Shown here: positions 17,081-25,649 of the stretch, one piece after another
Layout: each line of letters starts with the position of its first letter
Numbering within the stretch: the first letter of the stretch is position 1
Assembly: GCA_011620585.1 (NCBI GenBank)
Contig: WOYV01000098.1
Span: forward strand, 1-47,803
DNA length: 47,803 bases
Direction of reading: 5' to 3'
From: Draconibacterium sp.
Lineage (GTDB): Bacteria > Bacteroidota > Bacteroidia > Bacteroidales > Prolixibacteraceae
Made by a program: the position numbers and the translations under genes
Notes under the pieces: generated by a model
What the model saw: the letters and a program-made list of their open reading frames with translations, nothing else
Told to the model about the DNA's origin: nothing
The model's database searches: none

Positions 17081-17992
17081 ATGTCTTTCGAACTAACCAT
17101 ATTGGGGAGTAATTCAGCATTACCAACTTCGAACAGATATCCAACAGCCCAGGTACTTCGAGTGCCTGGGCGTTGTTTTTTAATCGATTGCGGCGAAGGA
17201 ACTCAAATACAACTTCGACGAAACAAAATCAATTTCAGCAGCATTCAGCACATTTTTATTTCCCATCTGCACGGCGACCATTATTACGGATTGATTGGTT
17301 TGATTTCGACCCTGAACCTGATGGGGAAAAAAGGCGACCTGCATATTTATGCGCACTCCGAACTTAAAAATCTGATTCAGCCCCAACTCGATTATATACG
17401 AGGTGAAATGACGGTTCGCCCGGTGTTTCATCCTCTTAATTTTAAAAAGCCACAAACCATTTTCGAAACTAAAACGGTTGAAGTGATCTCGTTCCCGGTA
17501 AAACACAGCGTGCCAACCTGTGGTTTTTTATTCCGCGAAAAACCAAAATCTGCCAATATCCGAAAAGAAAAAATTAAGGAATACAACATCCCGATTGCCA
17601 ATATCAGGGAAATAAAAAACGGCGCTGACTTTTTAACGTCAGATGAACGACTAATTCCGAACGATGAACTAACAATTCCTGCTCCGAAACCCCGCTCCTA
17701 TGCCTTTTGTACCGATACCGCTTTTTATCCGCCACTGGCAGAGATAATACGCGGAGTTGATGTATTGTACCATGAATCTACTTTTTTGGAAGAACTAAAA
17801 GAACTGGCAACAAAAACGTTACATTCAACAGCCAAAGATGCAGCAGAAATGGCAATTCTTTCGGGTGCAAAAAAACTGCTGATCGGGCATTTTTCGGCAC
17901 GTTTTAAAAAGACTGACCGATTTTTGGAAGAAGCAAAACAGGTTTTTGAAAATACTGAAGTTGCTGAGGAAGGAAGAAAATATTCGTTCTAA
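17081..17992 (+). CDS. rnz: Ribonuclease Z
   Basis: A 303-residue metallo-beta-lactamase-fold endonuclease that removes 3' trailers from precursor tRNA. The zinc motif HLHGDHYYG is near residues 61-69. VKHSVPTCGF near 139 gives the next metal-binding histidine, AFCTDTAFYP near 209 the bridging aspartate, and HSTAKDAAEMA with LLIGHFSARFK near the C-terminus complete the site. The length matches bacterial RNase Z. It is preceded by the STAS gene with an 8-base gap and converges on the helicase gene, 9 bases away. Confidence 0.95.
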   Translation: MSFELTILGSNSALPTSNRYPTAQVLRVPGRCFLIDCGEGTQIQLRRNKINFSSIQHIFISHLHGDHYYGLIGLISTLNLMGKKGDLHIYAHSELKNLIQPQLDYIRGEMTVRPVFHPLNFKKPQTIFETKTVEVISFPVKHSVPTCGFLFREKPKSANIRKEKIKEYNIPIANIREIKNGADFLTSDERLIPNDELTIPAPKPRSYAFCTDTAFYPPLAEIIRGVDVLYHESTFLEELKELATKTLHSTAKDAAEMAILSGAKKLLIGHFSARFKKTDRFLEEAKQVFENTEVAEEGRKYSF

Positions 17993-18001
17993 ACTCAATA
18001 A

Positions 18002-19426
18002 TTATTCATCAAAAAATCCTTTATCAAAATTCACGAGGAACAATTTTTCAGTGGGCCGGGTAAAAGCGGTGTACAGCCAGCGGTAATATTCTTTATCCAA
18101 CATATCTTCCACGAGGTACCCATGATCGACAAAAACAGCTTTCCATTGCCCTCCCTGTGCTTTGTGACAGGTAAGCGCATATGCATATTTGACTTGAAGG
18201 GCATTGAAATAAGGATTTTCGCGAATCTTTTTCCAGCGCTCGCGTTTGTTCCGGATATCCGTATAATCTTCCGACACGGCATCGAAAAGCTGCCGGTTTT
18301 GATCGGATGAAAAGGAAGCCGACTCGAGTGTTAATGTTTCCAAAAATATTTTGCAATCGAGTTCAACGTTATCATAATCAATAAAACGCAGGCTCACATT
18401 GGCAAACCGGAAACCATACAATTCTTCGTAACCACGAATGCCAATAATCTCGGCTATATCGCCATTCGCAATAAAATCAATACCCGAGTCTTCCACCGGC
18501 CAGAAATAATTATTCTTCACCACCATCAGTAAATCGCCGCGTTCGATTTCATTTTCTTTATAAAGAATAGAACCGCGGATACCCTTGTTAAAAATATTGG
18601 CCCGTTTATTCGAACGGGTAACCACTGTAGTTTCAAAAATCCCGTATTTGTCGTAACAGCCCGAAATTGTCTCGATCAAATCTGCTCCTGAAACCTGTCT
18701 CAAATCATCAAATCCTTCCAATTCTATCGAAAAAAATCCACTGTTTTCTCCTTTAGCGCCCAGTAAATTCCTGATATTGGTGGCATTGTATAATATTCCA
18801 GAATCTTGTGCCTGCCGCACTACTTCTGTCAGTTCAACCGTTTTTACACTAAAACCCGAATTTTCGAGTACCGAAGGTTCCAGTGCAGGACTAACAGTTA
18901 AGCCAACCGGAGGAAGCTGTGCGGTATCTCCTACCAAAATCAGGCGACAGTTTTCACCTGAATACACATACTCCAGCAAATCGTCGAGCAGTCGTCCACT
19001 TCCAAAAACCGAACCTCCTGATGATGAATCCGGGATCATTGAGGCTTCGTCGACAATAAAATATGTGTTCTTAAACAAGTTTTTGTCGAGCACAAAACGT
19101 CCCATTCCATCGGCCGACGACTTCTGTCGGTAGATACTTTTGTGAATTGTAAATGCTGGTTTGCCCGTGTAGCCAGCCATTACCTTGGCTGCACGCCCGG
19201 TGGGGGCCATCAGCACCGAACGAATTTTTAACATATCCAAAACTTGTGTTAACGAAAAAATCATGGTCGTCTTTCCAGTTCCTGCATAACCTTTGATCAA
19301 CATGATAGTGCCGGGCTGATCGGAAACAATATATCCGGCCAAAACATCAATCAATCGTTGTTGACTTTCGGTAGGCGGGAAAGGCAGTTTTTGAGCCAAT
19401 AAGGTATTTAAGTGATTTTTGATCAT
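18002..19426 (-). CDS. RecD-like ATP-dependent DNA helicase
   Basis: A 474-residue superfamily 1 helicase. The start is taken at the ATG giving MIKNHLNTLL; a TTG three codons upstream is also possible. Walker A is GYAGTGKTT near residue 46. The Walker B region is YFIVDEASMI near 130, and motif III is LVGDTAQLPPVG near 165. Near the C-terminus YALTCHKAQGGQWKAVFVD marks a UvrD_C_2 domain, followed by YTAFTRPTEKLFL. It lacks the N-terminal region of RecD2 and no recB or recC is nearby, so it is a short stand-alone RecD/Pif1-like enzyme, common in Bacteroidota. Its DNA substrate is not known. Confidence 0.9.
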   Translation of the reverse strand: MIKNHLNTLLAQKLPFPPTESQQRLIDVLAGYIVSDQPGTIMLIKGYAGTGKTTMIFSLTQVLDMLKIRSVLMAPTGRAAKVMAGYTGKPAFTIHKSIYRQKSSADGMGRFVLDKNLFKNTYFIVDEASMIPDSSSGGSVFGSGRLLDDLLEYVYSGENCRLILVGDTAQLPPVGLTVSPALEPSVLENSGFSVKTVELTEVVRQAQDSGILYNATNIRNLLGAKGENSGFFSIELEGFDDLRQVSGADLIETISGCYDKYGIFETTVVTRSNKRANIFNKGIRGSILYKENEIERGDLLMVVKNNYFWPVEDSGIDFIANGDIAEIIGIRGYEELYGFRFANVSLRFIDYDNVELDCKIFLETLTLESASFSSDQNRQLFDAVSEDYTDIRNKRERWKKIRENPYFNALQVKYAYALTCHKAQGGQWKAVFVDHGYLVEDMLDKEYYRWLYTAFTRPTEKLFLVNFDKGFFDE

Positions 19427-19474
19427 GCAAGCCAAAATAACGTTCGGTAAAGGAAGCTAATTTATTTTTTTTTT

Positions 19475-19482
19475 TAAATTTG
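19475..19482 (+). promoter_or_regulatory. -7 promoter box of the DUF3822-rsmD group
   Basis: TAAATTTG matches TAnnTTTG and lies 36 bases before the ATG at 19519, in the divergent gap after the helicase gene. An uninterrupted T run just upstream replaces the usual -33 box. Confidence 0.55.
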
Positions 19483-19518
19483 CAGACAAACGAAAAATGA
19501 ACCTATAAAAACATTAAA

Positions 19519-20151
19519 ATGAGAACCGTTATTCAGATCTTACTAGTTATTGCAGCAGTTGTCCTTTCTTATTTTATTTATCAAAGTATTCAGCGTCCGA
19601 TTCAATTTGAAAAAGCAAAGGAAGCACGTTACGAAGCAACAGTTGCAAAATTGAAAGATATTCGAAAAGCAGAACTCGCTTATAAAAATATTTACGGGCA
19701 ATTTACCGGAAGTTGGGATACACTGATCAACTTTATATTGCATGATTCGCTTAGAAACGTGAAAGCTATTGGAGAATTGACCGATAGTATGATCGAAGCC
19801 AAAATTACTGAAAAGAAAGCTATTCAAATGGGATTGATCATCCGTGATACCATCCGTGAGTCAGTACTCGAATCGTTATTCGGCAAAAACTACGATGCCA
19901 ATAGTTTAAAATATGTTCCGGCCCCGGGAGAACCAACCGAATTCCACCTTGCACAGACTATTATTACCACAGGCTCAGGAATTAAAGTTCCTGTTTTCGA
20001 GGCAAAAGCACACAACAATGTGATACTTCGTGGTTTAGACGAGCAATTAATTATTAACTTGAACGATCAACTCAGGACCAACGAAAAATATCCGGGACTG
20101 AAAGTAGGTTCAATAACCGAGACAAATAACAACGCCGGTAACTGGGAGTAA
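19519..20151 (+). CDS. Conserved hypothetical membrane-anchored protein
   Basis: A 210-residue protein with one N-terminal membrane segment (about residues 4-22, VIQILLVIAAVVLSYFIYQ). A helical stretch containing EKAKEARYEATVAKLKDIRKAELAY follows. The helix plus AYKNIYGQFTGSWDTLINFI resembles the pseudopilin-like layout of a hydrophobic helix followed by a small globular domain, but there is no prepilin cleavage site. No function is recognised. It is the first gene of a three-gene group with a DUF3822 protein (5-base gap) and rsmD (3-base gap). Confidence 0.8.
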   Translation: MRTVIQILLVIAAVVLSYFIYQSIQRPIQFEKAKEARYEATVAKLKDIRKAELAYKNIYGQFTGSWDTLINFILHDSLRNVKAIGELTDSMIEAKITEKKAIQMGLIIRDTIRESVLESLFGKNYDANSLKYVPAPGEPTEFHLAQTIITTGSGIKVPVFEAKAHNNVILRGLDEQLIINLNDQLRTNEKYPGLKVGSITETNNNAGNWE

Positions 20152-20156
20152 TACAC

Positions 20157-20966
20157 ATGTATGATTTCGTAAGCGAATCGTTTAACAAAAATATTTCATA
20201 CGAATATAAATTATCCATTCAGGTTAGCCTGAATGGATTTTCTTTTTGTATTCAAAAAGCTACCGGCAACGGGGTACTTGTTTTTAAGAATTCTGATTTT
20301 GCAATTAGTGGGGATCATTTGCTGGCACGCCGGTTCAGGGATTGGTACAACGAAGAGGGATTGTTGCAGCTAACTTATAAAAGTTGTGATTTGGTAATAA
20401 ACAGTGCCAACTTTTCGCTTGTTCCCGAACAACTGGAAAGCGAACACCTGAAAAAAATCATCAGTGAATTGCTCCCCGATGGAAAAGAAACAGAATATGC
20501 TGAAGGCTGGATTAAATCGATTCGTGCCAAACTGGTCTATCACCTTCCCTTGGAACTGAGAAAAACAATAACCGAAACTTTGGGGGAAAGCCGCTTGCTT
20601 CATCCTGTTCAGAAACTGGTCGGGTATGAAAAAAGAGCCGCAGACCATAACCTCATCCTGGCATATTTCGATGAGAAAGACCTTTATTTCTTACTAAAAA
20701 AAGAGGGTGAATTGATTACCTGCAATTATTTCCACATCAACCATGCCAACGATGCGGTGTATTTTTTTCTTTCTGTATTGCAGCAGTTTGGACTTTCAGC
20801 CAAACAAGTGGTTATTAAAACAAGTGGAAAGGCAATTTACCTAAACGAACTTATAGTCATGCTCGCGAAATACTTTAAAAGTGTAAAAACATTGCTGCCT
20901 GGGCATGCTGATAAAAATGAGTTAACAACAGAAATACTGAGCGAAAAAGTATGCCTATTTAATTAG
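20157..20966 (+). CDS. DUF3822 family protein
   Basis: A 269-residue soluble protein of a Bacteroidota family with an actin/HSP70-like fold. The N-terminal strand LSIQVSLNGFSFCIQ, the central HPVQKLVGYEKRAADHNLILAYFDEKDLYFLLKKEG region and the C-terminal LLPGHADKNELTTEILSEK are typical of the family. Nothing shows an intact ATPase site. It is regularly found beside rsmD, as here, which suggests a ribosome or envelope link, but the function is unknown. No signal peptide is present. Confidence 0.82.
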   Translation: MYDFVSESFNKNISYEYKLSIQVSLNGFSFCIQKATGNGVLVFKNSDFAISGDHLLARRFRDWYNEEGLLQLTYKSCDLVINSANFSLVPEQLESEHLKKIISELLPDGKETEYAEGWIKSIRAKLVYHLPLELRKTITETLGESRLLHPVQKLVGYEKRAADHNLILAYFDEKDLYFLLKKEGELITCNYFHINHANDAVYFFLSVLQQFGLSAKQVVIKTSGKAIYLNELIVMLAKYFKSVKTLLPGHADKNELTTEILSEKVCLFN

Positions 20967-20969
20967 TAA

Positions 20970-21506
20970 ATGAGAATAGTCGGTGGCCAATACAAAGGAA
21001 GGATATTTAATCCGGGTAAGCGATTTAAATCGCGTCCAACAACAGATATTGCAAAAGAAGGTTTATTCAACATTCTCGAAAACCGTTACGAGCTCTCGAA
21101 CAAAAAAGTACTCGACCTTTTCTCTGGAACAGGAAGCATGGCTTTCGAATTTTTAAGCCGTGGGTGCGATAGCGCCACGCTGGTAGAAATCAATTTTAAC
21201 CACTATAAATTTATTCAGAGTGTGCTGGAAACGCTGCAAATACAGAATGCACAGGTTTTTAGGGCCGATGCATTTAAATTTGCACAGAAATCAGCCGATC
21301 GCTTTAACATCATTTTTGCCGATCCACCATTCGACCTTCCAAACCTGGATTCTATTCCTAACGTTGTCCTCAACTCTACCTTACTGGCCGACGAAGGCGT
21401 TTTTATACTCGAACACTCCAAAGAGTACAATTTTATTTCACATCCTAATTTCAGCGAAAACAGAAAATACGGAAAAGTTAATTTTAGCTTCTTCGAGAAA
21501 GCATAA
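20970..21506 (+). CDS. rsmD: 16S rRNA (guanine966-N2)-methyltransferase
   Basis: A 178-residue SAM-dependent methyltransferase for G966 of 16S rRNA. The N-terminus MRIVGGQYKGRIF is the family start, followed by RPTTDIAKEGLFNIL. The SAM-binding motif is LDLFSGTGSMAFEFLSRG near residue 47, and the catalytic motif is FADPPFD near 111, equivalent to the (D/N)PP(F/Y) signature. The length is normal. It is the third gene of a co-directional group and ends at a bidirectional terminator. Confidence 0.94.
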   Translation: MRIVGGQYKGRIFNPGKRFKSRPTTDIAKEGLFNILENRYELSNKKVLDLFSGTGSMAFEFLSRGCDSATLVEINFNHYKFIQSVLETLQIQNAQVFRADAFKFAQKSADRFNIIFADPPFDLPNLDSIPNVVLNSTLLADEGVFILEHSKEYNFISHPNFSENRKYGKVNFSFFEKA

Positions 21507-21507
21507 A

Positions 21508-21540
21508 AAAGGGCCCTTTCCAAAAAAGAAAGAACCCCCA
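21508..21540. terminator. Bidirectional terminator between rsmD and the thioredoxin-like gene
   Basis: On the minus strand GGGTTCTTTC pairs with GAAAGGGCCC (10 bp, two G-U) and is followed by TTTTTT, ending the thioredoxin-like transcript. The same stem can fold on the plus strand after rsmD. Confidence 0.6.
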
Positions 21541-21560
21541 AAAATCAATTGTAATAACTA

Positions 21561-22169
21561 TTAGTCTAATTTTCGTTTGATACCACACCCAACCGGGTTG
21601 GTTTCTGGTACCGCAACTACCTCGCCTTCAGCCAGGCTTCCTATTGCATCTTTCACGTAAGCTTTCGAAACCTGGTCAGCGCTATCGTAATTATCATCGA
21701 TGGCGCCTTTATAAGCTAATTTCATATTGTTATCGAATAAAAAGGCATGTGGTGTGACCTGGGCTCCAAACGCGTTGGCAATCTGGCTGTTTTCATCCAC
21801 AACATAGTGAAACTTGTAATCCTGTGTTTTGGCTTTGGCTTTCATTTCTTCCAGCGAATCGTCGCCCGATCGTTTCTGATAATTCGAGTTGAGAACGATC
21901 ATTCCAACCTTGTTCTGGTCGGCCCAGCTTTTAAGGTCGTTGTACCGGCCTTCCCATTTTTTCACAAAAGGGCAGGTATTACACGAAAACAGTACAAGCA
22001 AACCATTCTCCTTTTTAGCATCGGCCAATGAAATGCTTTTCCCACTTACGTCGGTCATTTTGAATTCGGTGAAAACCGCTTGCTCTCCTATCGAAAGTTT
22101 TCCTGTGTTGTTGCCGGCCCAAACCGATACACTGATAAAAAGGGTTAAGATAAATAAATAACGTTTCAT
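21561..22169 (-). CDS. Secreted thioredoxin-family (peroxiredoxin-like) protein
   Basis: A 202-residue protein with a signal peptide (residues 1-18, ending SVWA). A thioredoxin-like domain follows, related to the AhpC/TSA-like group that carries CNTCPFVKKW near residue 60. The CxxC is Cys-Asn-Thr-Cys. The strands MIVLNSN, FHYVVDEN and the cis-proline region GAQVTPHAFLFD are visible. It is therefore a periplasmic thiol oxidoreductase or reductase, with substrate unknown. A candidate -7 box TATTTTTG lies on the minus strand at 22255-22248. It is divergent from pdxH. Confidence 0.9.
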   Translation of the reverse strand: MKRYLFILTLFISVSVWAGNNTGKLSIGEQAVFTEFKMTDVSGKSISLADAKKENGLLVLFSCNTCPFVKKWEGRYNDLKSWADQNKVGMIVLNSNYQKRSGDDSLEEMKAKAKTQDYKFHYVVDENSQIANAFGAQVTPHAFLFDNNMKLAYKGAIDDNYDSADQVSKAYVKDAIGSLAEGEVVAVPETNPVGCGIKRKLD

Positions 22170-22290
22170 AGCTTTGGGTCTTTAATTAATAATACTTATT
22201 TGTCTTTTATTAAAACAAGATTCCAGAAATTTGGTTCAGTGTGTAAACAAAAATAGAGTTCTCCGGTTATTGGGATGACTATTATACAAG

Positions 22291-22926
22291 ATGGAACTCG
22301 AATCGGTTAGAAGAGAATACAAACGGGCTGAACTCAGTGAAACAGATATTGAGAAACAGCCTATCCTGCTTTTTGAAAAGTGGATGAAAGAAGCGTTGGC
22401 ATCGAACCCTAATGATGCAACTTCAGTGGCGTTAACTACAATTGGAATGGATGGATTTCCGCAATCCCGGATTGTTTTGCTGAAAAATTACAGTGATGAG
22501 GGTTTTGTATTTTTCACCAACTACCACAGTCAAAAAGGTCGGGCAATTGAAAACGATGCCCGCGTTGGAATGCACTTTTTTTGGCCCGAGCTCGAACGTC
22601 AGGTCCGTATTTCGGGTTTAGCCAAAAAAACAAACAAAGACGTCTCTGATGAATATTTTCATTCGCGGCCGTTTGACAGCCAGGTTGCCGCGGCCATATC
22701 CGGACAAAGTACCGAAGTGGCGAACCGGGCTTTTCTCGAAAACAAATTTCAGGAACTCAAAAATGAACTTCACGGAAAATATCCTGAACGACCTAAAAAC
22801 TGGGGTGGATATTTGGTAAAACCTGTGAAATTTGAATTTTGGCAGGGCCGCGAAAACCGGCTTCACGACAGGATCGTTTTTGAAAAAGAGTCGGATACCT
22901 GGGAAATTAAACGGCTGGCGCCTTAA
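22291..22926 (+). CDS. pdxH: Pyridoxamine/pyridoxine 5'-phosphate oxidase
   Basis: A 211-residue FMN-dependent oxidase making pyridoxal 5'-phosphate. Family marks include PNDATSVALTTIGMDGFPQSRIVLLK (about residues 40-65), GFVFFTNYHSQKGRAI near 75 and the C-terminal FWQGRENRLHDRI motif binding FMN and substrate. Its stop codon shares the palindrome TTAA (22923-22926) with the stop of dnaX on the other strand, so the two genes overlap by 4 bases tail to tail. The identification is firm. Confidence 0.96.
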   Translation: MELESVRREYKRAELSETDIEKQPILLFEKWMKEALASNPNDATSVALTTIGMDGFPQSRIVLLKNYSDEGFVFFTNYHSQKGRAIENDARVGMHFFWPELERQVRISGLAKKTNKDVSDEYFHSRPFDSQVAAAISGQSTEVANRAFLENKFQELKNELHGKYPERPKNWGGYLVKPVKFEFWQGRENRLHDRIVFEKESDTWEIKRLAP

Positions 22927-24661
22927 AAATCGAGGTTAAGCTTTTGTTTCAACAAAGCAAGGCTTGGGTTTTTACCTGCCATTTCCTGGTACTTTTCGAT
23001 ATCTGAATAGATTACCTTTTCGCGAATGATTTCGGCAACAATAGTCTTGAAATTTATATTCGAATTGCGAAGTTCCTTTCTTAAAAACGAAACCAACTCG
23101 GGCCTGACATCCATCAGTAAATCTTCCTGAATTCGGTTGTCTATTTCCAGGATTAAAGTATAATCTTCCTGTATTTTAGGAATAGTTGAAAGCGTGGCTT
23201 TAATACTTGGCCGATCCTCGTAACGTGTAAGAAACTCATTCCACTTCACCGTCAGTTCTTCTACGGTAAACGGTTCTTCATCGCCGGCTTTCGAATATAT
23301 TTCGTGTTGTTCCTTGGCCGAAAGTTTCTTTTCGTCATCAAACTCGCCACGTAGTGCTTTACTAATCGATGGCGTACTGTTTCCGGCGCTCCCTCTTCGT
23401 ACGGTCCGTTTAGGTGGCGTGTTTACCGGAGTTTCTGTGGATTTTTCAGGCGCCGGCCTTTTTACCGGTTCGTTTTGAGCCGGATTTGTTTGAGTTACAT
23501 TTTCAGGAATTTCTTTGCCTGGGAAAATGGGCCCGAGAATATCGTCGCTTTCGTCAGCTATTTTTTTTTTAAGGTTAGCTGCGCTATCCTAATCAGGGCC
23601 AGTTCTATCAGCAAACGTTTATTCTGACTTGCTTTAAAATTCAAATCACTGTCGTTTGCAATTTGCAGCGCCTCAAGCAAAAAATCACTGTTGGCAATTG
23701 CAGCCTGATTTTTGTATTTTTCCTTGATCTCGCCGCCCACTTCGAGCAGTTGAATCGTTACCGGATCTTTGCAAACCAGTAAATCGCGGAAATGACTGCT
23801 TAACCCATTTATAAAATGATGGCCATCGAAACCATGGTTCAAAATATCGTTAAAAATGAGAAGGACTTCAGTAACATTGTTTTTCAGAAACTCATCGACC
23901 AACCTGAAATAATAATCGTAATCGAGCACATTCAGATTGGTGATTACATCCTGGTAAGTAATTTTCTTTCCTGAAAAACTAACTATCTGATCGAAAATAG
24001 AGAGCGCGTCACGCATGGCGCCGTCGGCTTTCTGTGCAATAATATTCACGCCTTCGCCTTCAATCTCAACTCCTTCGCTTTTCGCTACATATTCGAGATA
24101 ATCAGAAATGTCGTCCACACCAATCCGGTTAAAGTCGAAAATCTGACAACGCGATAAGATGGTAGGAATGATCTTGTGTTTTTCGGTAGTAGCCAAAATA
24201 AAAATGGCATGTTTTGGCGGTTCTTCAAGTGTTTTCAAAAAAGCATTGAAAGCTGCCGACGACAACATGTGCACCTCGTCGATAATATACACGCTGTATT
24301 TTCCCATTTGCGGGGGAACTCTAACCTGGTCTGTCAAACTGCGGATATCGTCTACCGAATTGTTCGAAGCAGCGTCAAGCTCATGAATATTAAATGATCG
24401 GCTGGTATTGAATGACTTACACGATTCGCATTCGTTACAGGCTTCAGTTTCAGCAGTAAGATTGGTACAATTTATTGTTTTGGCAAAAATACGGGCACAA
24501 GTGGTCTTCCCTACTCCGCGCGGACCGCAAAACAAATAAGCATGCGCCAGTTGTTTGCTTTTGATCGCGTTTTTCAGGGTAGCGGTAATCGACGATTGAG
24601 CGACTACGGTTTCGAACGAATCGGGCCTGTATTTCCTAGCTGATACAATAAAATTCTCCAT
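22923..24661 (-). CDS. dnaX: DNA polymerase III subunit gamma/tau, interrupted by a -1 frameshift
   Basis: The clamp-loader ATPase. The first frame (24661-23558, 367 residues) holds clamp-loader domains I-III: Walker A GPRGVGKTT at 46-54, four zinc-binding cysteines at about 64-80 (CNECESC), and DEVHMLS near 127. It ends LTLKKK then TAG, immediately after an A10 run. The remaining gene, with no stop from 23561 to 22923, is in the -1 frame: a Pro/Glu-rich linker and then the tau C-terminal domain including TVKWNEFL and LRKELRNSNINF. A -1 shift would give a 579-residue tau, a normal family length. The short product would correspond to gamma. This may be programmed, or an A11 miscalled as A10. 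Confidence 0.9.
23561..23570 (-). promoter_or_regulatory. A10 slippage site within dnaX
   Basis: The coding strand reads TTA followed by ten A and then TAG, so the zero frame ends right after three lysine codons. A slip of one base back on AAA AAA gives ATA GCT GAC and opens the 212-codon tau extension. The run suits either ribosomal -1 slippage or transcriptional slippage as in Thermus dnaX. A weak upstream AGGA (in TTAGGATAG) and a weak downstream GGG/CCC pairing exist, but no strong stimulatory stem is seen. Confidence 0.6.
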
Positions 24662-24768
24662 ACTTTCAAAGTTGCTCTGCAGACGTTCAAAGATAATTAA
24701 ATATGCCTGTTTTGGAGTGTTTTTTTATTAACAACAATTTGGTAACTTTCGAAACAACTGTACACGAA

Positions 24769-25326
24769 ATGATTAGAAAAACAAAAAAAAGGCTGGGCGC
24801 AATTCTATTTGTTGCATCGTTTTTTATACTGATGACTGCAAATGCGCAGTACAAAACTTTTTATGATTTTTCGGCCAAAACCATCGACGGTGAACTCCTG
24901 GATTTTTCGGTATATAAAGGTAAAAAAGTACTCGTGGTTAATACCGCTTCGGAGTGCATGTTAACACCTCAGTATAAAAAACTGCAGGAGTTGTATGAAG
25001 AATACGGGGGTGATGACTTTGAGATTGTGGCTTTCCCGTGTAACGATTTTGGAAAACAGGAACCCGGATCGAACGAAGAGATTAAGTTGTTTTGCGAACA
25101 ATATCGGGTGAGCTTTACGTTAATGGAAAAGATTTCGATTAAAGACGACGAACAGCACCCGGTTTACGAATGGCTCACCAGCAGCAAAGAAAACGGGACA
25201 CTCGATGCCAAAGTTCGCTGGAATTTCCAGAAATTTATGATCGATACCACCGGACATGTAATCGATTATGTTGGTCCGGCTTTAAGTCCGATGAATCAAA
25301 AAATTATCGATTGGCTAAAAGAATGA
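24769..25326 (+). CDS. Glutathione peroxidase-family protein, secreted
   Basis: A 185-residue thiol peroxidase. The start at 24769 is preferred to an in-frame ATG at 24703 because it yields a clean signal peptide (residues 1-27, ending TANAQ). The peroxidatic motif reads NTASECMLTPQY with Cys63; the second motif FPCNDFGKQEPGSNEE and the third RWNFQKFMID complete the catalytic Cys-Gln-Trp-Asn set. It reduces peroxides, in bacteria usually with thioredoxin rather than glutathione. The signal peptide suggests action in the periplasm. The stop TGA directly abuts the stop of a decayed convergent gene. Confidence 0.92.
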   Translation: MIRKTKKRLGAILFVASFFILMTANAQYKTFYDFSAKTIDGELLDFSVYKGKKVLVVNTASECMLTPQYKKLQELYEEYGGDDFEIVAFPCNDFGKQEPGSNEEIKLFCEQYRVSFTLMEKISIKDDEQHPVYEWLTSSKENGTLDAKVRWNFQKFMIDTTGHVIDYVGPALSPMNQKIIDWLKE

Positions 25327-25624
25327 TTACGAATTGAACATCTTACCCGGACGTTTTTCTTTGTGCGGAACTTTTCCGTGGATTACCGCCATGCCACTCG
25401 GTTCGTGTCTTTTTCCGTTAGAAGTTGATTATTTTCTTATCTCCCTTCTTAAATTCCTGTTTAAAATATCCGAAACTGTACAACGGAAGAAATACGACGA
25501 AAAATACAACCAATCCTGCAACAATCCGGGGTTTGGCGTTAACCGAGGTAAACAGATGAATAAAAAGCGCCACCACTTCCATCAGTAAAACACCGGGACC
25601 GGCAATCAAAAGAATAGTTTTTTT
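25327..25624 (-). pseudogene. Small two-helix membrane protein, frameshifted
   Basis: On the minus strand one frame reads KKTILLIAGPGVLLMEVV and further to KKGDKKIINF (stop at 25418-25420), with two hydrophobic segments. A second frame continues with NGKRHEPSGMAVIHG and KVPHKEKRPGKMFNS, ending in TAA at 25327-25329 exactly next to the glutathione peroxidase stop. Joining them needs a one-base skip near 25420. The first frame also has no ATG before its first hydrophobic segment: a TAA precedes NKKTILL, and the first ATG is inside it. The family is not recognised. It may be a decayed gene or a victim of sequence errors. Confidence 0.45.
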
Positions 25625-25649
25625 ATTTTATTTTATCGTTTTTTATAAA

